From Asanoa siamensis (GTDB taxonomy: Bacteria; Actinomycetota; Actinomycetes; Mycobacteriales; Micromonosporaceae), in the NCBI RefSeq assembly GCF_016862555.1, contig NZ_BONE01000006.1:109577-173576 (forward strand): a stretch of DNA of 64,000 bases. Direction: 5' to 3'. A program made the position numbers and the translations under genes. Below, one piece after another: positions 37,565-47,864 of this stretch (its first letter is position 1; every line of letters starts with the position of its first letter). The notes under the pieces were generated by a model that saw only the letters and a list, made by a program, of their open reading frames with translations, ran no database searches and was not told where the DNA came from.

Positions 37565-39190
37565 TTATCGCTCCCGGTAGGTGGCCTCGTCGAAGTCGGC
37601 GTGAATGCCGTCCGCGCCGAGGTCCTGCACCCAGAGGCCGAGGAACGCGCCCGTGAACCCCCACGCGGCGGGCTCCCCGTCGACGATCAGCGCGGCGTGC
37701 TCGTCGGAGAGGATCGTGGCGTCCAGCGCGATCGGCAGCTCCCGCCAGCCCGAGCCCAGGTCGTAGCCGAAGCGGACCACCGGGCCGTCGAACTCCGCGC
37801 GCAGCCCGACCCGGGTCGCGCCGCCGGTGTCGACGGTCAGCCCCGGGTGGGCCGTGCGCCGGCCGCGGTCGCTGCTCAGCAGCTCGAGCACGACGCGGCC
37901 GTCGTCGGACCGGGTCACGTAGAGGAAGTGCCAGTTGAGGGTGTTGTAGTAGGCCGTGACGCCGGCGAGCTGGCGGTGGTCGGCCGGGTCGAACTCGACC
38001 ACGGTGGACAGCTCGCAGCCCGGCGCCCCGACCCGGTGTGCGACCAGGCTCGGCGCTTGCCGGCCGACCGGCGACTGCCCGCCGCGGACGCGCAGGTGCG
38101 ACGGGCGGGTGGTCAGGTCGATCCACTCCGGACCGGCCGGTCGGCGCAGCGTCGCCCATCGCGACCCCAGCACCGGCTCGTCGAAGTGGTCGGTCGCCGG
38201 CTCGTCCGGCCAGGGGTGGTCGGGCAGGCCGGGCGCCGCGACCTCGTCGGCCGGGACGCCACCGGCGATCCGCGGCCAGCCGCCGTCGGGCCAGTCGACG
38301 CGCTGGATGGCGGTCTCCCGGCCGAGCACGCAGTTGCCCAGCGGGGTGGCGGGCCGGGCCGCCAGGTGGGCCAGGTACCAGCCGCCGTCCGGCGTGCGGA
38401 CCAGGCTGCCGTGCCCGGCCTTCTGCAGGCGCAGGTCGGGCCGGCCGGCCGAGGTGAGCAGGGGACCGGCCGGGTCCGCCTCGTACGGCCCGAACAGCTC
38501 CCGTGCCCGCGCGACGGTGACCTGGTGCTCCCAGCTCGTCCCGCCCTCCGCGGTCACGAGCCAGTACCAGCCCTCGTGGCGGTAGAGGTGCGGGCCCTCG
38601 GTGAGCCCGGCGGCCGTGCCGGTGAAGATGATCCGTGGCGCGCCGACGAGCTCCCGTGCCGCCAGGTCGTACCGCTGGATCTCGATGCCGCCGAAGCGGT
38701 CGCGGCCGGGCCGCCAGTCGGTGCTCAGGTTGAGCAGCCAGGTGCTGCCGTCCTCGTCGTGGAACAGCGACGCGTCGAAGCCCCGGCCGTGCAGCGGTGT
38801 CGGGTCGTCCCACGGCCCGTCGACGCTCGGCGCGCTGGTGTGGAAGTTCCGCGGGTCCCAGTAGCCGCTGGCGAAGCTGGCCACGTCGCTGTAGATCAGG
38901 TGGAACCGACCGTCGTGATAGGTCAGGTCGGGTGCCCAGACGCCGTTGGAGTCGCCGGCGCCGCGCAGGTCGAGCAGCCGCCGGTCGGTGATGACGCCGC
39001 CGCGTGGCCGCCAGTGCACGAGGTCCCGGGAGTGGTGCAACCGGACGCCTGGATACCACTCGAACGTCGAGGTGGCCACGTAGTAGTCGTCGCCGACGCG
39101 CAGGATCGACGGGTCCGGATGGAAGCCGGGCAGGACCGGGTTCTGGATCGACCGGGCGGCGGTGGCGGTGGCTGCGGTCTCGATCGACAT
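37565..39190 (-). CDS. GH43 beta-xylosidase / arabinofuranosidase
   Basis: A 541-residue enzyme with no signal peptide, hence intracellular. The five-bladed GH43 propeller carries FHPDPSILRVGDDYYV (general base Asp), GVWAPDLTY (pKa-modulating Asp) and AGLTEGPHLYRH (acid Glu). Residues about 340-541 form the C-terminal beta-sandwich (GH43 C2, concanavalin-like) that closes the pocket. It would split imported xylo-oligosaccharides. AAGGGGAG supports the ATG at 39190. The LacI regulator gene lies divergently 214 bp away. Confidence 0.92.
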   Translation of the reverse strand: MSIETAATATAARSIQNPVLPGFHPDPSILRVGDDYYVATSTFEWYPGVRLHHSRDLVHWRPRGGVITDRRLLDLRGAGDSNGVWAPDLTYHDGRFHLIYSDVASFASGYWDPRNFHTSAPSVDGPWDDPTPLHGRGFDASLFHDEDGSTWLLNLSTDWRPGRDRFGGIEIQRYDLAARELVGAPRIIFTGTAAGLTEGPHLYRHEGWYWLVTAEGGTSWEHQVTVARARELFGPYEADPAGPLLTSAGRPDLRLQKAGHGSLVRTPDGGWYLAHLAARPATPLGNCVLGRETAIQRVDWPDGGWPRIAGGVPADEVAAPGLPDHPWPDEPATDHFDEPVLGSRWATLRRPAGPEWIDLTTRPSHLRVRGGQSPVGRQAPSLVAHRVGAPGCELSTVVEFDPADHRQLAGVTAYYNTLNWHFLYVTRSDDGRVVLELLSSDRGRRTAHPGLTVDTGGATRVGLRAEFDGPVVRFGYDLGSGWRELPIALDATILSDEHAALIVDGEPAAWGFTGAFLGLWVQDLGADGIHADFDEATYRER

Positions 39191-39404
39191 GGGCAGCTCC
39201 CCTTCGGGTCCGCGCTTCCGGCCATTTCCGGAAGCCGCTCGGCCTCGGGATCGGCGAGCGTTCCGAACAAGGTACCGATTCACATCGAGATTCGACAGTT
39301 CCTTGACCGGCCGTTGCGCACGTCGTAACGTCGCTGCATACCGGAAATCGACCTGAAAGTTTCGGCGGGTGTGCTGGACTGATCGACGGGCCTAGGCTCC
39401 ACCC
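39191..39404. promoter_or_regulatory. Divergent GH43/LacI control region
   Basis: This 214-bp gap contains GAAAGTTTC (39355-39363), a short pseudo-palindrome like the GAAA-S-TTTC core of actinomycete xylan-regulon LacI sites. Further upstream is TTTCCGGAA (about 39226-39234). TAGGCT lies six bases before the LacI ATG as a leaderless -10. Autoregulation by the LacI protein and control of GH43 from here is the simplest reading. Confidence 0.5.
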
Positions 39405-40460
39405 ATGACGAAAGGGCGAACCGTGGCCTCGCAGGAGTCGGCCTCCGAGGACAAGAGGACAGTGACCATCGCGGCGATCGCACGCCTGGCGGGAGTGTCG
39501 GTGCCGACCGTGTCGCGGGTCCTCAACGGCCGCGCCGACGTCTCGCCGCACACCCGCAAACGGGTGGAGGACCTGCTCAGCCAGCACGGCTACCGGCGCC
39601 GCCCGCCGAGCATGCGGGCCAACTCCGGCCTGGTCGACCTGGTCTTCAACGACCTCGACAGCCCGTGGGCCGTCGAGATCATCCGTGGCGTCGAGGACGT
39701 CGCACACTCCTCCGGCGTCGGCACCGTCGTGTCGGCCATCCACCGCCGCACCTCGTCGGCCAAGCAGTGGCTCGACAACATCCGCACCCGGTCGACCGAG
39801 GGCGTCATCTTCGTGACGTCCACGTTGGAGCCGCCGCTGCAGAGCGAGCTGCGCCGGCTCAACATCCCGGTCGTGATCGTCGACCCGGCCGGCGTGCCAC
39901 CGCAGGAGGCCCCGACGATCGGCGCGACCAACTGGGTCGGCAGCCTGCACGCCACCGAATACCTGATCGGTCTCGGCCACCGGCGGATCGGCTTCATCGG
40001 TGGCCCGCCACACCTGATGTGCAGCCGGGCCCGGCTCGACGGCTACCGGGCGGCGCTCGAGTCGGCCGGCATCGCGCTCGACGACGCGCTGGTGCGGCCG
40101 GGCAACTTCTACCACGAGGCGGGCTTCGCCGGGGGCACCGAGCTGCTCGCGCTCGACGCGCCGCCGACGGCGATCTTCGCCTCCAGCGACCAGATGGCGC
40201 TCGGCGTCTACGAGGCGGTGCGGCAGCGCCAGTTGCGGGTGCCCGACGACGTCAGCGTGGTGGGCTTCGACGACCTGCCCGAGGTGCGCTGGTGCTCGCC
40301 GCCGCTGACCACGGTGCGGCAGCCGCTGGCAGAGATGGGGCTGCTGGCCGCGCGTACCGTCCTGCGGTTGGCCCGTGGCGAGCAGATCGAGAGCCCGCGG
40401 GTCGAGCTCGCGACGGAGCTGATCGTCCGCGACAGCGCGGTGCCTCCGTCGAAACAATAG
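39405..40460 (+). CDS. LacI-family transcriptional regulator
   Basis: A 351-residue LacI protein. The helix-turn-helix is TIAAIARLAGVSVPTVSRVLNGRADVSPHTRKRVEDLL, followed by a periplasmic-binding-like sugar domain (GVIFVTSTLEPPLQSEL, later PTAIFASSDQMALGVYEA and VSVVGFDDLPEVRWCSPPLTTV). It is divergent from GH43 and next to the xylan genes, so it is the likely xylo-oligosaccharide-responsive repressor of the block. The start is leaderless (TAGGCT-N6-ATG). Confidence 0.92.
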   Translation: MTKGRTVASQESASEDKRTVTIAAIARLAGVSVPTVSRVLNGRADVSPHTRKRVEDLLSQHGYRRRPPSMRANSGLVDLVFNDLDSPWAVEIIRGVEDVAHSSGVGTVVSAIHRRTSSAKQWLDNIRTRSTEGVIFVTSTLEPPLQSELRRLNIPVVIVDPAGVPPQEAPTIGATNWVGSLHATEYLIGLGHRRIGFIGGPPHLMCSRARLDGYRAALESAGIALDDALVRPGNFYHEAGFAGGTELLALDAPPTAIFASSDQMALGVYEAVRQRQLRVPDDVSVVGFDDLPEVRWCSPPLTTVRQPLAEMGLLAARTVLRLARGEQIESPRVELATELIVRDSAVPPSKQ

Positions 40461-40469
40461 GCTCGGGGG

Positions 40470-41114
40470 ATGGAGATCCTCGAGCGGGTCGTGACCGACC
40501 GCGGCGAGCTGGTCCTGCGCGGCGACGCGGGTCACTACGAGCTGATCAGCAACGGCGTGTTCCTGATGGACACCCGGTCCGGAGCGTCCGAGCGCGCCCT
40601 GGTGCGCGCCGCCGCGGGCGCGGTCGAGCCGGGGGCGCGCCTGCTCATCGCCGGCCTCGGCGTGGGCTTCTCGCTCGCGGAGGCGGTGCGTGACGACCGG
40701 TGGTCGCAGATCGTGGTGGTCGAGATCGAGCCGGCCGTCGTCGCCTGGCACGCCACCCACCTGGCGGCGTTCAGCGGGTCGGCGCTGCGGGACCCGCGGG
40801 TGCGGGTGGTGACGGCCGACCTGGGGGAGTGGCTGGTGTCCACCGACGAGCTGTTCGACGCCATCTGCGTCGACGTCGACAACGGTCCCGACTGGACGGT
40901 GTTCGACACCAACGCCGCCCTGTACGGCGACGCCGGCACGGCCCTGCTCCGCGCCCGCCTGGCGCCCGGCGGCGTGCTGGCGGTCTGGAGCGCGGCGGCG
41001 TCGCAGGCGTACGAGGCCCGCCTGGCGGCGACGATCGGGCCGGTGTCCACGGTGCTCACCGAGGTCGACCGCGGCGAGCCCGACGTCGTGTTCGTGGCCC
41101 ACCTGCGCGCGTGA
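40470..41114 (+). CDS. Spermidine-synthase-like SAM-dependent enzyme
   Basis: A 214-residue Rossmann methyltransferase-fold protein of the spermidine synthase-like group (GARLLIAGLGVGFSLAEAV as SAM loop, VVVEIEPAVVAWH, and DAICVDVDNGPDW in the active-site region). The polyamine-binding motifs are only partly kept, so it may be an orphan aminopropyl- or methyltransferase. Its promoter is leaderless, and the -10 hexamer TAGGCT starts with the stop codon of the LacI gene. It shares GTGA with the next gene. Confidence 0.8.
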   Translation: MEILERVVTDRGELVLRGDAGHYELISNGVFLMDTRSGASERALVRAAAGAVEPGARLLIAGLGVGFSLAEAVRDDRWSQIVVVEIEPAVVAWHATHLAAFSGSALRDPRVRVVTADLGEWLVSTDELFDAICVDVDNGPDWTVFDTNAALYGDAGTALLRARLAPGGVLAVWSAAASQAYEARLAATIGPVSTVLTEVDRGEPDVVFVAHLRA

Positions 41115-42220
41115 CGATCAGCCCGCGCCAACTCAACAGGGCGACGCTCGCCCGGCAGTCGCTGCTGGAGCGGTCGCGGCTGCCGGTGCCCGAGGCCGTA
41201 CGGCGGCTGCTGGCATTGCAGGCGCAGGAGCCGGCGTCGCCGTATCTCGCGCTCTGGAACCGGCTCGCGGACCTCGACGCCGCCGACGTGGACCGCGCGT
41301 TCGCGACCGGCACGGTCGTGCGGTCGACGCTGCTGCGGGTCACGCTGCACGCGGTGCACGGCGACGACTGGGCGGTGCTGCACGCGGCGATGACACCGCT
41401 GCTGCGGGCGTCGCGGCTGGCCGACTACCGCTGGCTGGAGAGCGACCTGACCAACGCGGAGGCGCTCTCGGCGCTGGCGGACGTCGCGGCGTTCACGGCG
41501 GACGGGCCGCGCTCGGGCGACGAGATCAAGGCGATGCTCGCGGGCCGGGTCGGCGACCCGGCCCAGATGTGGTGGGCGCTGCGCACGTTCGCGCCGCTGC
41601 GCCACGTGCCGACGGGCGGCCCGTGGTCGTTCCGCCACCCGGCGTCGTTCGAGGCGGCGTCCGGCGGGGCCTCGCACGAGCCCTCGGTCGCCACGCTGGT
41701 GCACCGCTACCTGTCCGCGTACGGCCCGGCCTCCACATCGGACATCATGCGCTTCACGATGCTCAACAGCGCCCGCGTGAAGGCGGCGGTGGCGGCCCTG
41801 GACCTGACGCGCGTCGACGGCCTGCTGGACGTGCCGGACGCACCACCGCTACCGCCGGACGACACGCCGGCCCCACCCCGCCTGCTGCCGATGTGGGACA
41901 ACGTCCTGCTGGCGTACGCGGACCGCACGCGCCTGATCCCCGCGGCCTACCGCCCACTGGTCGTCCGCCGCAACGGCGACGTGCTCCCGACGCTGCTGGT
42001 CGACGGCTACGTGGCAGGCGTCTGGCGCCCGACCGACGACGGCATCGAGGCCAGCGCCTTCCACCGGCTGGACGACGGGACGTGGGCCGCGCTCGCCGCC
42101 GAGGCGGCGGCCCTCACGGCCTTCCTGGCGGACCGCGACCCGGCCGTCTACAGCCGCTTCCGCCACTGGTGGACCAAGGGCATCCCGGCGGCCGAGGTCC
42201 GCGTCCTACCGGCGGGCTGA
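41111..42220 (+). CDS. Winged-helix DNA-binding protein (AlkZ-like, PF06224)
   Basis: A 369-residue protein of the HTH_42/AlkZ-like winged-helix family (LARQSLLERSRLPVPEAVRRLLALQAQEPASPYLALWNRL, later LLPMWDNVLLAYADRTRLIP). Some members are DNA glycosylases that unhook crosslinks and are linked to self-resistance in producers of DNA-damaging agents; most are uncharacterised. The catalytic QxQ motif appears as LQAQEP. It is coupled by GTGA to the spermidine-synthase-like gene. Confidence 0.8.
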   Translation: MTISPRQLNRATLARQSLLERSRLPVPEAVRRLLALQAQEPASPYLALWNRLADLDAADVDRAFATGTVVRSTLLRVTLHAVHGDDWAVLHAAMTPLLRASRLADYRWLESDLTNAEALSALADVAAFTADGPRSGDEIKAMLAGRVGDPAQMWWALRTFAPLRHVPTGGPWSFRHPASFEAASGGASHEPSVATLVHRYLSAYGPASTSDIMRFTMLNSARVKAAVAALDLTRVDGLLDVPDAPPLPPDDTPAPPRLLPMWDNVLLAYADRTRLIPAAYRPLVVRRNGDVLPTLLVDGYVAGVWRPTDDGIEASAFHRLDDGTWAALAAEAAALTAFLADRDPAVYSRFRHWWTKGIPAAEVRVLPAG

Positions 42221-42337
42221 CTGCCCGCTCAACGCCGCGAGCAGCGCCTCCGGGGCGACGGTGGGCGGGCGGTCGCTGACCTGGCCGTCGCCGAGCTCGA
42301 TGACGCGCCACGCACCGTCCGCGCGCAGGGCCAGGCA
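42206..42337 (-). pseudogene. Remnant of an ATP-grasp protein C-terminus
   Basis: About 43 codons without a start read WRVIELGDGQVSDRP then PEALLAALSGQ and stop. This resembles the last strand and helix of ATP-grasp (DUF4343-like) proteins, where a VIExxDGQVS motif binds metal. There is no upstream part. The fragment overlaps the end of the winged-helix gene and abuts the truncated TetR gene, in a stretch of decayed genes. Confidence 0.4.
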
Positions 42338-42368
42338 TCGTGCCCGACCCGCGAGGCGTGACGCAGCC

Positions 42369-42938
42369 CTATAACGGCCGGCAGACGCGTTCGACCAGGT
42401 CCTGCCAGCCGCGGGCCAGGGACTGCTCGGCGGCGCCCACGTCGGCGGCCGAGACCCAGAGCAGGAGCGGGCCGTCCAGGGCCGCCGTCAGCTGGACCGA
42501 CAGCATGTCGAGGTCGACCGGGCCCATGGGGATCAGGCCCAGCAGCATCCGGATGTGCGACCGGGACATCGGCGACTCGGCCCCGGCCGGGATCGGCTGC
42601 CGGGCGTCGAGGGCCGCCCGGGCCAGCTCGTGGTGCTCGACGAGGAAGCGCACCCGAGCCCGGCCGTACGCGACCAGCCGGTCCAGCGGTGGTGCGCCCG
42701 GGCCCAGCGGTGGCGGGCCCGCGAGCACCCGCTGCTGGAACTCGTGCTCGCCGTCGTCGAGCAGTGCCTGGAAGATGCCGGCGCGCGTGCCGAAGCGGCG
42801 GAAGACGGTGCCCTTGCCGAGGCCCGACCGCTCCGCGAGCGAGTCCATGGTCAGCCGCTCGGGGTCCTCGGCCAGCATCTCGCGCGCGGTCGTGAGCAGA
42901 TGCCGCCGGTTTCGCGCGGCATCGGCGCGTTCGACCGG
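42369..42938 (-). pseudogene. TetR-family regulator lacking its 5' end
   Basis: The homologous frame can be read back to VERADAARNRRHLLTTAREM before a TGA with no usable start codon, although TetR helix 1 is still recognisable there. An ATG at 42878 could give a 169-residue product that begins in helix 2 (TMDSLAERSGLGKGTVFRRFGTRAGIFQALL). The ligand domain (about 80-169) is intact. The missing start coincides with the missing 5' end of the head-to-head LUD gene, pointing to one deletion. It might still be made from 42878. Confidence 0.6.
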
Positions 42939-42940
42939 TC

Positions 42941-43366
42941 GGGCTCGACGCCGCCGTCAACGAGAGCGGGTCCTACGACTCCGCCCGCCGCCGGATGGCC
43001 GCGCTCGACTTCCGGACCCAGGCGCAGGAGATGAAGATCGTCTCCGGCCAGACCGACTACGCGCTGGGCAGCGTGCACGCCGTCACCCAGGACGGCGCGC
43101 TCGTCATCGCGTCGGCGTCCGGCAGCCAGATGGCCAGCTACGCATGGGGCGCGGCCAACGTCGTCTTCGTCGTCGGCGCGCACAAGATCGTGCCGGACCT
43201 GGCCGTCGCGCACGAGCGGATCCGCCGGCACAGCCTGCCGCTCGAGGACGTCCGGGCCCGGGCCGCGTACGGCATCCACAGCAGCGTCGGCAAGGTCCTG
43301 GAGATCCACCAGGAGCAGCCCAGTCGGATCCACGTCATCCTGATCCGCCAGGTCGTCGGTTTCTGA
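42941..43366 (+). pseudogene. LUD-domain (LutC/YkgG-like) gene lacking its 5' end
   Basis: The frame reads GLDAAVNESGSYDSARRRMAALDFRTQAQEM, then YALGSVHAVTQDG, ASGSQMASYAWGA, VVFVVGAHKIVPDL and ends VILIRQVVGF. This is the C-terminal two thirds of a LUD-domain protein (LutC family, linked to lactate oxidation). The N-terminal third is absent, and homology starts directly at the junction with the truncated TetR gene. ATG 42995 could give a 123-residue fragment, probably non-functional. Confidence 0.65.
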
Positions 43367-43373
43367 CCTTGTC

Positions 43374-45887
<2,514 letters not shown>

Positions 45888-46044
45888 ATCCCCACTCCTC
45901 CGGACGAAACGGCACTTCGCGGCGCCTACCCGTTCACCGGGCGGGCAAACCGTCGCGCGCGTCACCCGGGACCGGCGGTACGGCTGAGCCGAAAGCGCGT
46001 TCTCTTTGGTGGTGTAGGCCCGGGCGCAGCGGGCAACCCGGTTC

Positions 46045-47004
46045 ATGGCCCCGAAAGAGATGGAAGGCGACAACCGGCGCCGTCGCCAACTGGCCCGCGA
46101 GGCCCGCCGCGCCGACCGCTCACCCAGCGCGGAGGGTGTGACGCTGGGTTCCTCGAAGCAACAGGAGCACCAGGAGCAGAAACGCCGGTCGGGGCCGCCC
46201 GCCGCGGGCCACAACAAGCCGCCGGTGGGCGGGGAGCAGATCTCCGCACCGGGTACGCCGTCGCCGACGTGGCCCCGGCGCACGCCTGCTGATCGCTCGA
46301 CGGATGCGGGGGCTGGTCCCCGGTTGCGCTACCGGGAGATGGTCACGGAGATCGCGACGCTGACGGGTTCGGAGTTCGCCGAGGCACGGACGCTGACCCA
46401 GGCGGTGGTGGGCGTGACGGCCCGCTCCCTGGACGACCCGGACGGCAAGCGCCTCCTGGCGAGCCTGCCCGCGGACCTGGAGGTGCCACGGGCGATGGCG
46501 GGGCCGCCGGAGCGAGACCTGACCATGTTCCTGCGCGAGGTGGGGCGCCTGGTGGAGCAACGCCCGGAGCAGATAAGGGTGAAGGTGCAGGCGGTCTTCG
46601 CGGTCCTCGGCGACGCGGGCCTGGACCTGCCGCTGCCGCCGCCGCTGGCGTCGCTCGCGGACCCGCTGCCACCGGAGGAGCGGACGACCCCGGGCCGGCC
46701 CTTGCCCTTGAGCGACGCGGACGTGGTGGCGGCGCTGCGGGATCTGCCGGAGTGGTCGGGTGACGCGCACGCGATCAGCCGGACGATCGAGTTGCCGCCG
46801 GACAACCTCGACCGGGTGCTGCCCCGGATCGAACGGCTGAGGGCGGAAACGGGCCGCTCACCCCACATCGCCCGCCCGTCAGCGGGCACGGCGACACTGA
46901 CGGCCTGGACGTCGTCGACGGGCACGGTAACGGAGTCCGATGTAGACCTGGCCCACCGCGTCGACACGGCCATCGACGAAGCCGCCGGCGGCATGGCGGG
47001 CTAG
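46045..47004 (+). CDS. DUF2267 protein fused to a pterin-4a-carbinolamine dehydratase domain
   Basis: A 319-residue protein. A basic, disordered N-terminus (RRRRQLAREARRADRSPSAEG) precedes a DUF2267 helical domain (about 95-200: YREMVTEIATLTGSEFAEARTL, later LTMFLREVGRLVEQRPEQIRVKVQAVFAVL). The C-terminal domain (about 222-312: DADVVAALRDLPEWSGDAHAISRTIELP, later TAWTSSTGTVTESDVDLAHRVD) matches the pterin dehydratase fold. The usual catalytic H-H pair is not clearly present, so it may be a binding domain. It diverges from the ClpC-type gene. No ribosome binding site is evident at ATG 46045. Confidence 0.75.
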   Translation: MAPKEMEGDNRRRRQLAREARRADRSPSAEGVTLGSSKQQEHQEQKRRSGPPAAGHNKPPVGGEQISAPGTPSPTWPRRTPADRSTDAGAGPRLRYREMVTEIATLTGSEFAEARTLTQAVVGVTARSLDDPDGKRLLASLPADLEVPRAMAGPPERDLTMFLREVGRLVEQRPEQIRVKVQAVFAVLGDAGLDLPLPPPLASLADPLPPEERTTPGRPLPLSDADVVAALRDLPEWSGDAHAISRTIELPPDNLDRVLPRIERLRAETGRSPHIARPSAGTATLTAWTSSTGTVTESDVDLAHRVDTAIDEAAGGMAG

Positions 47005-47097
47005 CCCGCGACCTCGCCGGCTATTCGAGACGACGGAGCGGCGACGACGGCAGCCGTCCCCAGCGCCAGGCAGGTGATGGAATCCGACACTTGCCGG

Positions 47098-47122
47098 GCT
47101 TACTGTCAATATGACAGTAAGC
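47098..47122. promoter_or_regulatory. Perfect 11-3-11 operator upstream of the NUDIX regulator
   Basis: GCTTACTGTCA, spacer ATA, then TGACAGTAAGC. It is a perfect inverted repeat whose ACTGTCA/TGACAGT arms resemble NrtR sites. It directly precedes TACGAT (47124-47129), itself six bases before ATG 47136, so bound repressor would cover the -35 region of a leaderless promoter. Autoregulation by the NrtR-like protein is very likely. Confidence 0.85.
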
Positions 47123-47135
47123 CTACGATGCATTC

Positions 47136-47864
47136 ATGCCTGACGATCGCTGGGTTCCGCCGACCGTTCTCCTCGCGGTGGATCTCGTCATCCTCACGCT
47201 GCGCCAATCCCGGCTGCAGGTACTGCTGATCCAACGCGGCATCGAGCCCTACCGGGGTGCCTTGGCCTTGCCCGGCGGTTTTCTCAGCCATGACAAGGAG
47301 GACCTCTCGGCCGCCGCCCATCGAGAGTTGTCCGAAGAGGCCGGCTTGGGGCCGGACGAGTTGCACCTCGAACAACTCGGCTTTTACGGCGCACCGGAGC
47401 GCGACCCCAGGGGGCGGGTCGTCTCCGCGGCCTACCTGGCCGTCGCCCCACGTCTACCGGAACCGGTTCCCGGCACAGACGCGTCCCGGGCTTGTTGGAT
47501 GCCGGTGACGCAGGCGTTGGCCGGTGAGTCGAATCTTGCCTTCGACCATGCCGAGATCTTGACCGATGGCATCCACCGGGCACGGGAAAAATTGGAGCGG
47601 TCGGCGCTCGCGACGGCCTTCTGCGGGCCCACGTTCACGATCTCTGAGCTTCAGGACGTCTACGAAGCGGTGTGGGGGGTGACGCTCGACGCACGGAATT
47701 TCTATCGGAAAGTGCAGAGTGTGGATGGCTTCATCGTCGCCGCCGGTCCTACTCGTAAGAACGTCGGCGGGCGGCCCGCTCGGCTGTTTCGACCAGGCCC
47801 CCGCACGATCCTGCATCCTCCGATGTCCCGACCTCAGGGGCCGACCAGCCAGGAGGCAACGTGA
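47136..47864 (+). CDS. NrtR-like NUDIX-winged-helix regulator
   Basis: A 242-residue protein. Residues about 12-140 are a NUDIX domain with the Nudix box (GGFLSHDKEDLSAAAHRELS, then EEAG), and about 155-222 a winged helix (TISELQDVYEAVWGVTLDARNFYRKVQ, then GRPARLFRPG) as in NrtR, the repressor that senses ADP-ribose-type NAD metabolites. The box's EE appears intact, so catalysis is possible. It is the first gene of a coupled operon (GTGA into the nucleosidase gene) behind a perfect palindrome. It may sense nucleotide or NAD breakdown and set expression of the two genes downstream. Confidence 0.88.
   Translation: MPDDRWVPPTVLLAVDLVILTLRQSRLQVLLIQRGIEPYRGALALPGGFLSHDKEDLSAAAHRELSEEAGLGPDELHLEQLGFYGAPERDPRGRVVSAAYLAVAPRLPEPVPGTDASRACWMPVTQALAGESNLAFDHAEILTDGIHRAREKLERSALATAFCGPTFTISELQDVYEAVWGVTLDARNFYRKVQSVDGFIVAAGPTRKNVGGRPARLFRPGPRTILHPPMSRPQGPTSQEAT

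Noticed and set aside
37515..41102. Minus-strand frame of nearly 1200 codons across GH43, LacI and methyltransferase-like genes
   Set aside because: Antisense or out-of-frame shadow; composition is non-protein-like.
45888..46044. Possible ClgR-like inverted repeat GTTTGCC-N5-GGTGAAC upstream of the ClpC-type gene
   Set aside because: Only five of seven arm positions pair and I cannot match it to a consensus with confidence.
46994..47009. Palindrome GCGGGCTAGCCCGC at the end of the DUF2267 gene
   Set aside because: It has no loop, so it is a poor terminator hairpin; possibly chance in GC-rich DNA.
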